Source: Chloroflexota bacterium
GTDB taxonomy: Bacteria > Chloroflexota > Dehalococcoidia > Tepidiformales > Tepidiformaceae
Assembly: GCA_963169135.1 (NCBI GenBank)
Contig: CAUJEQ010000262.1
Location: forward strand, 1-45,529
Length of the DNA stretch: 45,529 nucleotides
Direction: 5' to 3'
The notes under the pieces are model-generated. The model was given only the letters and a program-made list of their open reading frames with translations, was not told where the DNA came from and made no database searches. Made by a program: the position numbers and the translations under genes. Each line of letters opens with the position of its first letter. The first letter of the stretch is position 1. This document shows, one piece after another, positions 32,229-40,187 of this stretch.

Positions 32229-33962
32229 GTGCCCTCCGCCCCCGAGAGCACCTCGCACATGAGTCGACGCGGCGGTCAGCTCCCCTGGGGAGCCGGGAGC
32301 AGCCCTGGCCTGTACGGAGGTCGCCGGCCCGGCGGCGGATACGGGCGGCTTGGCGTGCTCGCCGCGATCGTCATTGGCGTGCTCGTCATCGCCTTCTTCC
32401 TGGTGAGCCGCGCCTGCGGCAGCGCGGCCGGCTGCGACGACCCCTATTGCCCCTCGGACCGCAACATCGCCGCGCCCGAAGGCTACCAGTTCGTTTCGAA
32501 GATCTTCTCCTACAACGAAGAAAGCGGGGCGGTTCAGCCCGGGTTCGACCTTGTCGTCCAGGTCGCCCTTTCGGAGACGGTGGGAGAAGGGCAGTCGCTC
32601 AGTTTCTACCGGTACGTCGAGGAGACAAAGAACTGGGAACCGATCGCGCCGGCCATTCTCGACGCACAAGGGAAAGTGGTCAGCGCGACCTTCACCGACG
32701 TGCCGGCCGTCATGGCAGTCATGCGGCGGAACACACCCGGCGGGAGCGTCGCCGCATACCTTCCCCACAACGCGCAGCTTCACCCCGAGGCGGTGGGCCA
32801 CGTCACCATCGTCCACCCTATCGACTTCTCCCCCGCAGCGGACGGCGCCGTGCAGGGCGAGCTGAGTGCGATCACGAGCGACGGGTCTTTCGAGATCTAC
32901 CCGGTGATCGCCGCAAACGCGAGCTCGCAGGGGGCCGTGGCGATCGTCGAAGGCATCCTCGCCAGCCCGGCCGCCCGCACAAACCATGTGCGGCAGGTGG
33001 TCGCGAAGCTGGCCGAAGTCAACGTGCGCGGAATCGACATTGCCTACCTCGACTTGCCGGCCACCCAGCGCACGTCGTTCTCATTGTTCATCGGGGAGCT
33101 GTACGAGGCGCTGCACGCCCAGAACAAACAGTTGACGCTCACCTTGCCGGCGCCAATCAAGGCCCAGAACCGCATCGACGAGGGTGCGTACGACTGGGCG
33201 GCCCTTTCGAAGACAGCCGACCTCATCAAGATCGCGCCGTTCCGCGACCAGGCGAAGTACCGGCTCGACATGCCGGATGTCGTGGCGTTCCTGGTAGAGC
33301 GCGTGGCCCCGGCAAAGCTCGTGCTCACCGTCTCGCCTTATGCAACGGAGACTGGAGGCGATTCCATTGCGACGTATAAGCTCACCGACGCGATGAACAT
33401 CGCCTCACAGATCGCAATCCGCGCGGACGCCGATTCGATCACCACCTCGACGAACGTGGAGGTCGCGGGGACGAACATCGACCGGGACGAGAACCTCTCC
33501 GGCGTGCGTTGGTTCGCCGAAACGGCGACTGTCGCCTTCAGCTACAAGCAGTCACAGGGCGGCGGAAGCCGGACCGTCTATATCGAGAATTTCTTCAGCA
33601 TCGGATTCAAATTGGAACTCATTTCTACGTACAAGCTCGGCGGAGTCGCGGTCGATGACGCGAGTGACGACCGGTACCTCGGGAACATCTGGAACGCCCT
33701 GGTACCCTTCATCACCAGCGGCCAGCCGATCCTTCTCCGGCCAAACGACACGGACCTCGAACCGAAGTGGGCGGCGAGTGGCGGCACGATCGAGTCAACC
33801 CGCCGCGGGACGGCGAACTGGTTCACGCCTGCGGAACCCGGCACCTACACGATTAGCCTGACCCTGAGCGATGGCGTGGCGGTGTTCGAGAACAGCGTGC
33901 CTGTGAACGTCAAAGCGCGGGACTCGCGCACGCCGGTGGCAACGACCACCCCGGGAAACTAG
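32229..33962 (+). CDS. Membrane-anchored GH18-fold protein without catalytic residues, plus Ig-like domain
   Basis: 577 residues from the GTG at 32229; an in-frame ATG at 32259 is equally possible, as neither has a good ribosome-binding site. One membrane segment (about 42-60) is followed by a short Cys-containing stretch and an extracellular body. Residues about 175-480 look like a GH18/YaaH TIM barrel: VRGIDIAYLD (266-275), YDWAALSKTADLIKIAPF, APAKLVLTVSPYA, LGGVAVDD. The GH18 signature DxxDxDxE is not kept (GIDIAYL; the acid Glu is Leu274 and the preceding Asp is Ala272). The C-terminus (about 490-565) resembles a PKD/Ig-like domain. It probably binds peptidoglycan or glycan without cutting it. 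Family call is by pattern, not alignment. Confidence 0.65.
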   Translation: MPSAPESTSHMSRRGGQLPWGAGSSPGLYGGRRPGGGYGRLGVLAAIVIGVLVIAFFLVSRACGSAAGCDDPYCPSDRNIAAPEGYQFVSKIFSYNEESGAVQPGFDLVVQVALSETVGEGQSLSFYRYVEETKNWEPIAPAILDAQGKVVSATFTDVPAVMAVMRRNTPGGSVAAYLPHNAQLHPEAVGHVTIVHPIDFSPAADGAVQGELSAITSDGSFEIYPVIAANASSQGAVAIVEGILASPAARTNHVRQVVAKLAEVNVRGIDIAYLDLPATQRTSFSLFIGELYEALHAQNKQLTLTLPAPIKAQNRIDEGAYDWAALSKTADLIKIAPFRDQAKYRLDMPDVVAFLVERVAPAKLVLTVSPYATETGGDSIATYKLTDAMNIASQIAIRADADSITTSTNVEVAGTNIDRDENLSGVRWFAETATVAFSYKQSQGGGSRTVYIENFFSIGFKLELISTYKLGGVAVDDASDDRYLGNIWNALVPFITSGQPILLRPNDTDLEPKWAASGGTIESTRRGTANWFTPAEPGTYTISLTLSDGVAVFENSVPVNVKARDSRTPVATTTPGN

Positions 33963-33964
33963 CG

Positions 33965-34531
33965 ATGGCCACGGGGCGAGGCGTGAGGATCGCTGGGGGC
34001 ACGGCCCGCGGAATGCCGCTTGCAGAGCCAAGGGGCGTCCGGCTGCGGCCGACCTCGGGCCTCGTGCGGGAGGCAATCTTCAACATCATCGCGGAACGCG
34101 TGGAAGGCGCCCGCGTGTTGGACCTTTACGCTGGGACCGGCGCACTCGGGATCGAGGCACTCAGCCGGGGAGCCTCGCACGCGACCTTCATCGAAGGCGA
34201 AGCGGCGTGTGTCCAGGCTATCCTCCAGTCGCTCAGCCGTGCGGGCTTTTCCGAAGGCGCCACCGTGATCAGGGGACGGCTGCCGGGAGCCATCTCGAAG
34301 CTGGAACCGGGATCGTTCGACCTCGTGTTCCTGGATCCCCCATACAACGAGGAAGGAGCGGAGGACACGCTGATGGGTGTGCCCCGGTTGCTTGCTCCCG
34401 GTGGCACGGTCGTCTACGAGCACGGAAGCCGCTACAATCCGCCGGAACGCCCGGCAGGCCTTCAAATCCTCGAACGCCGGGTGTATGGCGATAGCGCAGT
34501 CGCGCTCTATGCCGAACTGGAGGGGGAATGA
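33965..34531 (+). CDS. rsmD: 16S rRNA (guanine966-N2)-methyltransferase
   Basis: 188 residues, family-typical length. It begins RGVRIAGGTARGMPL and RLRPTSGLVREAIFNII, then the SAM-binding motif VLDLYAGTGALGIEALSRGA (about 51-70) and the catalytic DPPY at 124-127 (LVFLDPPYNE). It methylates G966 of 16S rRNA in 30S assembly. It starts 2 bp after the GH18-like gene and overlaps coaD by 4 bp (ATGA). The rsmD-coaD pair is a common arrangement, which supports both calls. Confidence 0.95.
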   Translation: MATGRGVRIAGGTARGMPLAEPRGVRLRPTSGLVREAIFNIIAERVEGARVLDLYAGTGALGIEALSRGASHATFIEGEAACVQAILQSLSRAGFSEGATVIRGRLPGAISKLEPGSFDLVFLDPPYNEEGAEDTLMGVPRLLAPGGTVVYEHGSRYNPPERPAGLQILERRVYGDSAVALYAELEGE

Positions 34532-35010
34532 GGATCGCAGTCTTCCCGGGTGGGTTCGACCCGGTAACCAACGGGCACCTGGACCTGGTGACCCGCATGA
34601 CCCATTTGTTCGACCGCGTGATCGTCGCGGTCGTCAAAGGCCGCGATAAGGGTTCGCTGTTCACCTGGGACGAGCGCGTCCAGATGTTCGCCAAGGCGGT
34701 CGAGCATCTCCCCAGCGTTCAGGTAGAAGGCTTCGACGAAATGACTGTCGAGTTCGCCAAGCGGAAAGGAGCCGTCGCCATTGTCCGGGGCATCCGTGCA
34801 GTTAGCGACTTCGAGGCTGAGTTCGACATGGCGTTGATGAACCGGAAGATGGCTCCGCACCTCGAGTCGGTCTACCTGATGGCCAACCAGGAATTCCTCT
34901 ACATCAGCGCAAGCCGGATCCGCGAAGTATCGAAGCTCGGCTATGACGTAGCCGACCTGGTGCCACCGCACGTGAGGACCGCACTGCGCGAACGCCTGGG
35001 TCTGTCGTAG
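34528..35010 (+). CDS. coaD: Phosphopantetheine adenylyltransferase
   Basis: 160 residues, exactly the family length. The nucleotidyltransferase motif GGFDPVTNGHLDLV (about 8-21, TxGH-type with NGH) and the C-terminal ISASRIREVSKLG (ISSxxVRE-type) are both present, with RGIRAVSDFEAEFDMALMNRKM in between. It transfers AMP from ATP to 4'-phosphopantetheine, the fourth step of CoA synthesis. Translationally coupled to rsmD through an ATGA overlap. CoA demand ties loosely to the CoA-dependent cluster at the left end of the window. Confidence 0.97.
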   Translation: MRIAVFPGGFDPVTNGHLDLVTRMTHLFDRVIVAVVKGRDKGSLFTWDERVQMFAKAVEHLPSVQVEGFDEMTVEFAKRKGAVAIVRGIRAVSDFEAEFDMALMNRKMAPHLESVYLMANQEFLYISASRIREVSKLGYDVADLVPPHVRTALRERLGLS

Positions 35011-35034
35011 GCTGTGAGCCCTGACGGGGCACAC

Positions 35035-35547
35035 ATGGAGATTCTCGACCTTATCGATGCGCTCGAAGAACTGGTGATCCAGTCCCGAAGGCTGCCTGTC
35101 GGTGGCAACCTTGTTGTCGACCGGAAACGCATGCTCGACGTGATCGACCAGATGCGCCTGGCAGTGCCGGCCGACCTCCGCCACGCACAGCAGATCCTGG
35201 AAGGGCGCGACCAGATCATCGAAGACGCGCATCAATCCGCAAAGCTGGCGATTGATCGCGCGGAACAGGACAGGCAGCGGCTCCTCGAAGAAAACGCCAT
35301 CGTTCGGGAGGCCCAGGATCGCAGTCAGCAGATGCTGATGGACGCAGAGGCCCGCGCGCGCCAGGTGATTGCCGAGGCCGATGCAACCGCCGCTGCCCAT
35401 CTGAGTGAAGCAGCGGAGGCTGCCAGCAAGCAACTCGATGATGCTGACCAATATGCATTCGAAGTCCTCCGACGGCTTGAGAACCAGTTACAGGCGTTCC
35501 TTGATTCGATCAAGATGAGTATTTCGAGCCTGCAGGAAAAGCGTTAG
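35035..35547 (+). CDS. Coiled-coil protein of unknown function
   Basis: 170 residues from the ATG at 35035; an in-frame GTG at 35014 would add seven residues. The protein is nearly all helix: from about 55 to 160 it shows heptad-like Ala/Glu/Gln/Arg repeats (HAQQILEGRDQIIEDAHQSAKLAIDRAEQDRQRLLEENAIV, then AEARARQVIAEADATAAAHLSEAAEAASKQLDDADQYA). It resembles DivIVA-tail or F0-b-like coiled coils but has no membrane segment and no DivIVA N-terminal signature that I can see. It sits directly after coaD on the same strand. Scaffold or cell-pole/division role is possible; not assignable. Confidence 0.7.
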   Translation: MEILDLIDALEELVIQSRRLPVGGNLVVDRKRMLDVIDQMRLAVPADLRHAQQILEGRDQIIEDAHQSAKLAIDRAEQDRQRLLEENAIVREAQDRSQQMLMDAEARARQVIAEADATAAAHLSEAAEAASKQLDDADQYAFEVLRRLENQLQAFLDSIKMSISSLQEKR

Positions 35548-35675
35548 GCATGGTCACTTTGTACGAACGAGGCACTGGAAAGCGACAGGTTTTCCGCGTA
35601 TCTTTTCTCTAGATCCGCTGTCTCAACGGTTTCCCATGGAGGAATCTTGGGCACGGCAAATGGAGGAACCCAATC

Positions 35676-35930
35676 ATGGCAGAATTCACGGTCATCAAGG
35701 ACTCCGACGCGCCACGGCCGGCCAGGCAAACTGGGCGGCTGGCCGCGCGAATGCGGGAATACGAGAAGTACATCGAAGCAGTCCCCGCGGGAAAGGTCGG
35801 GAAGCTCACCCCCTCCCGCGGAGAAACCGCCCGCGGCATTGCCCTCCGCATCAGTCGCGCAGCCAAGCGCAAGGGAAAGAGCAGCAACACCTGGGTCGTC
35901 GATGGGACGGTCTATTTCAGCCTTTCCTGA
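35676..35930 (+). CDS. Small basic protein of unknown function
   Basis: 84 residues from the ATG at 35676, preceded by TGGAGGAA at suitable distance. It is basic (many Arg/Lys), with a helical middle (GRLAARMREYEKYIEAVPAGKVGKL), a second helix GETARGIALRISRAAKRKGKS and a C-terminal strand-like NTWVVDGTVYFSLS. This could be a small nucleic-acid-binding protein, but no known family signature is evident. It is followed by a strong terminator and preceded by a 128-bp gap, so it is probably a single-gene unit. Confidence 0.6.
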   Translation: MAEFTVIKDSDAPRPARQTGRLAARMREYEKYIEAVPAGKVGKLTPSRGETARGIALRISRAAKRKGKSSNTWVVDGTVYFSLS

Positions 35931-35957
35931 GCACACCGCTCCAACGCAGAAAATGAC

Positions 35958-35984
35958 CGAGGGGGCGCCAATGGCGCCCCCTCG
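35958..35984. terminator. Strong bidirectional terminator hairpin
   Basis: Perfect 12-bp stem (35958-35969 with 35973-35984, arm CGAGGGGGCGCC) with a 3-nt loop AAT, lying between the convergent 84-residue gene (+) and the bactofilin gene (-). On the minus strand it is followed by GTCATTTTCTG; on the plus strand by TTGCGTGTG. Best terminator candidate in the window. Confidence 0.8.
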
Positions 35985-36007
35985 TTGCGTGTGACTGGTG
36001 GCGAGCT

Positions 36008-36691
36008 CTAATGCCGCTCGCTGGCGGAGCGTTCTTCGCTCGAAACGATGGCGAACGACGGGACCTCACGCCGGCCATTCCGGGGCCCCACCGCCGCAAC
36101 CGGTTCGCGTGGTGCGACCGGCTGCTCGGCAATCGGCCCGGCGGCGGCCGGGACAGCTGCCGGCCTCGAGGGCTCCGGCATCGCGCTCTTCTGGGTGGTG
36201 TCAACCGTCCCGGAGAGCGAGGCGCCTTCTTCGACCACGAGCGTGGTCGCCTTGATCGTGCCCGTCACCACCGCCGTCGCTGCGAGCAAAAGCCTGCCGG
36301 AACACACGATGTCGCCTTCGAGGCGGCCGCGGATCTGGGCGTCGCGGGCCTGGATGCGGGCGCGTGCGGAAGCTTCGCGTTCGATGGTCAGGATGCCGCG
36401 GCAGAGCACCTCGCCGCTGATCGAGCCTTCGACCCTGAGGTCGTGGTCGGTCTCGTACCGCCCATCGAAAGACGAATGGCGGTCAACGAGGCTCTCTGAA
36501 CGAGCTTCGGCGGCAGACGGGTCGTCGCCGCCGGTTTGGGGTGCTGCACCGGGCCTTGCCTGGCGCCGCGCAATTGGTTCGGGCTGGAATTCGCCGTAGT
36601 CGTCGGCCTGCTCGACGCCGAACGACTCGTTCTCGTACCGGGTCACGGAATCCGGATAGCTGACATCTCGGGGAGACTTCTTGAGTTGCAC
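36008..36691 (-). CDS. Bactofilin-family cytoskeletal protein
   Basis: 227 residues from a GTG at 36691, preceded by AGGAGG (36696-36701) with a rather short 4-nt spacer; the frame remains open for 22 more codons upstream. The core (about 75-165) has the repeating beta-helix pattern of DUF583: DRHSSFDGRYETDHDLRVEGSISGEVLCRGILTIEREASARARIQARDAQIRGRLEGDIVCSGRLLLAATAVVTGTIKATTLVVEEGASLSGTVD. The N- and C-terminal flanks are Pro/Ala/Arg-rich and disordered, as usual. Bactofilins self-assemble without nucleotide into filaments for shape, polarity or envelope organisation. Convergent with the 84-residue gene; located downstream of leuS. Confidence 0.9.
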   Translation of the reverse strand: MQLKKSPRDVSYPDSVTRYENESFGVEQADDYGEFQPEPIARRQARPGAAPQTGGDDPSAAEARSESLVDRHSSFDGRYETDHDLRVEGSISGEVLCRGILTIEREASARARIQARDAQIRGRLEGDIVCSGRLLLAATAVVTGTIKATTLVVEEGASLSGTVDTTQKSAMPEPSRPAAVPAAAGPIAEQPVAPREPVAAVGPRNGRREVPSFAIVSSEERSASERH

Positions 36692-36854
36692 ATGCCCTCC
36701 TGGGTCGGGAAGAGGCGCAACCGGCTGCGGGGGCTCGGTTGGCCCGGCTCTTCGCACCTTATGCGTGCCTTCACCACCCGTCCACCAACACTTTGTAAAA
36801 CTTCAGACACGCGTAGACCCTGTGTTAACCACAAAACCCGGCACAGCCACACCG

Positions 36855-39299
36855 TCAGACGACGATGTTCACGAGCCTCCCGGGAACGTAGATGACCCGC
36901 CGCGGCTCCTTCCCGCCCAGCCACTCCTGCACCCGGCTCGAAGCGAAAACGGCCGCCCTCGCCGCCCCTTCATCCGCGTCTGCTCGCAGTATGAGGCGGT
37001 CTCGGACCTTCCCGTTCACCTGCACGACCACTTCGATTTCGTCGTCGCGGACGAGACTGGCGTCAGCCTCGGGCCAGCTCGCCAGGTGCACGCTGTAACG
37101 CCCACCGGTGCGCTCCCAGAGCTCCTCGGTGATATGCGGCGCGAGGGGAGCGGTCAACAAAAGCGCCGTTTGCACCGCTTCCCCCCACGCACTCCCGTCG
37201 ACTGCCCCGCCCTCGCGCGCACGTTGCATGGCGCTCGTGTGCTCCATCAGCCGCGAGATCATGGTGTTGAACCGGAAGCCCTCGATGTCAGCGGTCGCGG
37301 CCAGAATGGTCTTGTGCGTGGCTCGCCGCAAGGCGATGGCTGCCGGGTCTTCCGGGGCATCGACGCGGGCCAACGGTTCGACACAGAGCGACCACAGGCG
37401 GTTCAGCCAGCGGACGATGCCAGCCATGCCGGTCGGGTTGTAGGGCCCGCCCTGGTCCCACGGGCCGACGAACATCAGCTGGCAGCGGAAAGCGTCGGCG
37501 CCCCACTGGCTCACCTGTTCGTCGGGCGCGACGACGTTGCCGCGGCTCTTGGACATGCGGTTGCCGTCGGGGCCGAGGATTACGCCCTGGTTGAACAGCC
37601 GGAGCATCGGTTCATCGCCCGAGACCATGCCCATATCGCGGGCCGCCTTCCAGAAGAAGCGGGCATAAAGGAGGTGCATGACAGCGTGTTCCGCGCCTCC
37701 CGTGTATTGATCGACCGGGAGCCACTTTGCGGCTGCCTCCTTGGAAAAGGGCCGCTCTGGATTGTGCGGGTCGATGTAGCGCATCTGGTACCAACTGGAG
37801 CACATGAAGGTGTCCAGCGTGTCGGTCTCGCGCCGGGCCGGTTTTCCGTCGATGGGGCAGGGAACGTTGACCCACTCCTCGATCAGAGTCAAGGGCGACT
37901 GGCCCGTGGGCTCAAACCGAACGTTCTCGGGGAGGGTTACCGGCAAGTCGGATTCGGGCACGGGGACGATGCCATGTTCGGGGCAGTGGACCATCGGGAT
38001 CGGCGCGCCCCAGTAGCGCTGACGCGAGATGAGCCAGTCGCGGAGCCGGTAGGTCACGGTGCCCTCGCCGAAGCCGCGCTCCTGCGCGTACGCAACGACC
38101 TTCGCAACGGCCTCCTCTTCCGGCGTGCCGTCGAACGGGCCGGAGTTAATCATCGAGCCCCCGTGGGGGAAGGCCCGCTCCAACGGCTGCGTTACGTCGA
38201 CGTCGGGGCTGTCGAACACCGGCACGATTGGCAACTCGAACCGCTTGGCGAACTCGAAGTCGCGCTGGTCGTGCGCCGGGACGCCCATGACGGCTCCCGT
38301 GCCGTAGGTGATGAGCACGTAGTCGGCGATCCAGATCGGGATCCGTTCGCCGTGGAACGGGTTGATGGCGTAGGCGCCTGTGAAGACCCCCGTCTTTTCC
38401 TTTTCGGTCGAAAGGCGCTCGATCTCCGTCTGACGGCTGGATTGCTGGCGATAGGCATCCACCGATTCGCGTTGTTCCGGCGTCGTAATCAGGTCGACCA
38501 GGCGGTGTTCCGGCGCCAGCACCATGAAGCTGGCCCCGTAGACCGTGTCGGGCCTGGTCGTGAAGACGGTGATGGGCTCCTCGATACCTGGTACGTCCAC
38601 GCGGAACTGTAACGTGGCGCCCTCGGAACGGCCGATCCAATTCGTTTGCATGGCGCGGATCCGCTCGGGCCACTCAATGCCGTCGAACTTCAACAGCTCC
38701 TCGGCATAGGCGGTGATCTTGAAGAACCACTGGGTGAGGAATCGGCGCTCAACGACATCGTCCGATCGCTCACAGCGGCCGTCGACGACCTGCTCGTTGG
38801 CAAGCACGGTGTGGCAGCCCGGACACCAGTTCGCGGCGGCCTCGGCCCGGTAGGCCAGGCCCTTGTCGTAGAGCTGGAGGAACCACCATTGGGTCCACTT
38901 GTAGTAGTCAGGGTCGCTCGTCACCACTTCGCGGTCCCAGTCGAACCCCGCACCCATCAGGCGGAGTTGGCCACGCATCCGTTCCATGTTCGCCTGCGTC
39001 CACTGCTGCGGGTCGATGCCGCGCTTGATGGCGGCGTTCTCGGCGGGAAGGCCAAACGAGTCGAATCCCATCGGGAACATCACGTTGTAGCCGCGCATGC
39101 GCCGGTAGCGGGCCGCGGCGTCGGAAGGCGCCATCGCGTACCAGTGGCCGGTGTGAAGGTCCCCGGACGGGTACGGGAACATGGTGAGCGCGTACCACTT
39201 GGGCCGCGGGTCATCGTCGCGGGCGGCATAGAGCTGGTCGTCGTGCCAACGCTGGCGCCACTTCGGCTCGATAGCATGCGGGTCGTAACGATCCGTCAC
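36855..39299 (-). CDS. leuS: Leucyl-tRNA synthetase
   Basis: 814 residues from the GTG at 39299. AAGGAG (39307-39312) lies 7 nt before this GTG but only 1 nt before the in-frame ATG at 39305, so the GTG is preferred. Class I features: HIGH-type PSGDLHTGHW near 45, zinc-binding knuckle WCPGC, the CP1 editing domain (VFTTRPDTVYGASFMVLAPEH), tRNA-synthetase core with GGAEHAVMHLLYARFF, KMSKS-type NRMSKSRGN, then anticodon-binding and C-terminal domains. It charges tRNA-Leu and edits mischarging. Its leader encodes a Leu-rich 16-residue peptide with alternative hairpins, pointing to leucine-responsive control. Confidence 0.97.
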   Translation of the reverse strand: MTDRYDPHAIEPKWRQRWHDDQLYAARDDDPRPKWYALTMFPYPSGDLHTGHWYAMAPSDAAARYRRMRGYNVMFPMGFDSFGLPAENAAIKRGIDPQQWTQANMERMRGQLRLMGAGFDWDREVVTSDPDYYKWTQWWFLQLYDKGLAYRAEAAANWCPGCHTVLANEQVVDGRCERSDDVVERRFLTQWFFKITAYAEELLKFDGIEWPERIRAMQTNWIGRSEGATLQFRVDVPGIEEPITVFTTRPDTVYGASFMVLAPEHRLVDLITTPEQRESVDAYRQQSSRQTEIERLSTEKEKTGVFTGAYAINPFHGERIPIWIADYVLITYGTGAVMGVPAHDQRDFEFAKRFELPIVPVFDSPDVDVTQPLERAFPHGGSMINSGPFDGTPEEEAVAKVVAYAQERGFGEGTVTYRLRDWLISRQRYWGAPIPMVHCPEHGIVPVPESDLPVTLPENVRFEPTGQSPLTLIEEWVNVPCPIDGKPARRETDTLDTFMCSSWYQMRYIDPHNPERPFSKEAAAKWLPVDQYTGGAEHAVMHLLYARFFWKAARDMGMVSGDEPMLRLFNQGVILGPDGNRMSKSRGNVVAPDEQVSQWGADAFRCQLMFVGPWDQGGPYNPTGMAGIVRWLNRLWSLCVEPLARVDAPEDPAAIALRRATHKTILAATADIEGFRFNTMISRLMEHTSAMQRAREGGAVDGSAWGEAVQTALLLTAPLAPHITEELWERTGGRYSVHLASWPEADASLVRDDEIEVVVQVNGKVRDRLILRADADEGAARAAVFASSRVQEWLGGKEPRRVIYVPGRLVNIVV

Positions 39300-39335
39300 G
39301 ATCATTCTCCTTACGGGACAAGGCTGCACAGGGGA

Positions 39336-39391
39336 TGGCCCGGCGAGGGCGGGCCAGAAGGGACGCCCCGCCGGCTATGCGCCGCGGGGCG
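39336..39391 (-). promoter_or_regulatory. Candidate leucine attenuator hairpins of leuS
   Basis: In the minus-strand transcript, hairpin 1 pairs the end of the leader-peptide frame with the bases after it: plus-strand 39384-39391 with 39364-39371, perfect 8 bp, plus an inner GGC/GCC. Hairpin 2 is 39350-39356 with 39336-39342 (TGGCCCG/CGGGCCA, perfect 7 bp). The 3' arm of hairpin 1 (GGCGGGGCG in RNA, 39364-39372) can instead pair with CGCCCUCGCC (39342-39351), with one bulge, which destroys hairpin 2. This is the 1:2 / 2:3 / 3:4 logic of classical amino-acid attenuators. No U-run follows hairpin 2. Confidence 0.6.
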
Positions 39392-39425
39392 GGGTAAGGA
39401 TGAGAAGCAGTCGCACGTTGTGCAT
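39375..39425 (-). CDS. leuS leader peptide (16 residues, Leu-rich)
   Basis: A 16-codon frame from ATG 39425 to TAG 39375, 75 bp upstream of the leuS GTG. The peptide is MHNVRLLLILTPPRGA; codons 6-10 are CTG-CTT-CTC-ATC-CTT (Leu-Leu-Leu-Ile-Leu). GGGAG lies 4 nt before the ATG. A run of leucine codons directly before a leucyl-tRNA synthetase is the signature of an attenuation leader peptide: low charged tRNA-Leu would stall the ribosome there. The hairpins listed separately start inside the final codons. Expression has not been shown; support is position, codon content and RNA layout together. Confidence 0.7.
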   Translation of the reverse strand: MHNVRLLLILTPPRGA

Positions 39426-39586
39426 CAGGCTCCCAATCCTACCGCAGGCAGGCAAGACGCGTCACTCCAAAGCGTGCGCGGCAAGCCAACGCGGGACGCT
39501 CCGGCGGAAGGTAGAGCCGAGGCCGATGGCACCCCCGGGCATTCTGATGCCGCCCCATACGCGTCTGTGTACCTTGCCGGCACTGC

Positions 39587-40150
39587 TCATGTCGCTGAGC
39601 GGTAGTGCGCCACGATGAGCGTTTCGAAGTTGCGCGCCTTCGAACAAAGCCGGCAGGTGAGATACCAGACCCAGACGTCGTCCGGTTCGCGTCCGTACTT
39701 CTCACTTGCCTCCTTGCGCGCGCGCGCGACGGCCCGGGGGAGTTCGCCCCAGGGCGCGGGGACCAGCCGTGTGTACGCGATTCCGCCCGGCCGTTCTACA
39801 TCCTTCGCCCCATCCGGGACGTTCTCGACCTCAAGCAGGATTGGGCGGCGGAACTTCCCCGAGCCGATCAGCAGCATGGCGTCTTCGGGCACGGACCCAC
39901 CAGCCTTCGCGGCCTTCTTCCGCAACTCCTCGCGCGAAGAATCGAAGCCAACCGGAACGCCAAGCACCGCGGAGGTGTTCGTCTTCACGAAGGCGATGTC
40001 CGACCAGTCGTTTTCGACGGCGTCCCAGTCCTCGGGGTCGAGCCGCGGGCAGTCGCAGTCCAACGCCGCGGCCGGGGGCTCGCCGGGGACGTCTTCCTTA
40101 CGGACGGGCATGCCCTTTTCGTCAAGGGGTATACGGCGTGGTTCGGTCAT
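39587..40150 (-). CDS. Hypothetical protein with paired Cys motifs
   Basis: 187 residues, start ATG 40150. I do not recognise the family. Visible features: an N-terminal LDCDCPRLDPEDW with two Cys (about residues 31-33), and a C-terminal DDVWVWYLTCRLCSKARNFETLIVAHY with CRLC. The four Cys could form one metal site. The middle part is a mixed strand/helix region (DMAFVKTNT-like DIAFVKTNTSAVLGVPVGF, PILLEVENVPDGAKDVERPGGIAYTRLVPAPWGELPRAVARARKEA). No signal peptide or membrane segment. It lies 37 bp downstream of the GH13 gene on the same strand, so it probably belongs to that operon. Confidence 0.7.
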   Translation of the reverse strand: MTEPRRIPLDEKGMPVRKEDVPGEPPAAALDCDCPRLDPEDWDAVENDWSDIAFVKTNTSAVLGVPVGFDSSREELRKKAAKAGGSVPEDAMLLIGSGKFRRPILLEVENVPDGAKDVERPGGIAYTRLVPAPWGELPRAVARARKEASEKYGREPDDVWVWYLTCRLCSKARNFETLIVAHYRSAT

Positions 40151-40187
40151 GCCCAGAGGATACCGAATGGGCCGCCTGATCGGGGAC

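Noticed and set aside
36681..38612. 643-codon open frame on the + strand, opposite leuS
   Set aside because: Antisense shadow of leuS; composition is His/Arg/Gly-rich with no recognisable fold.
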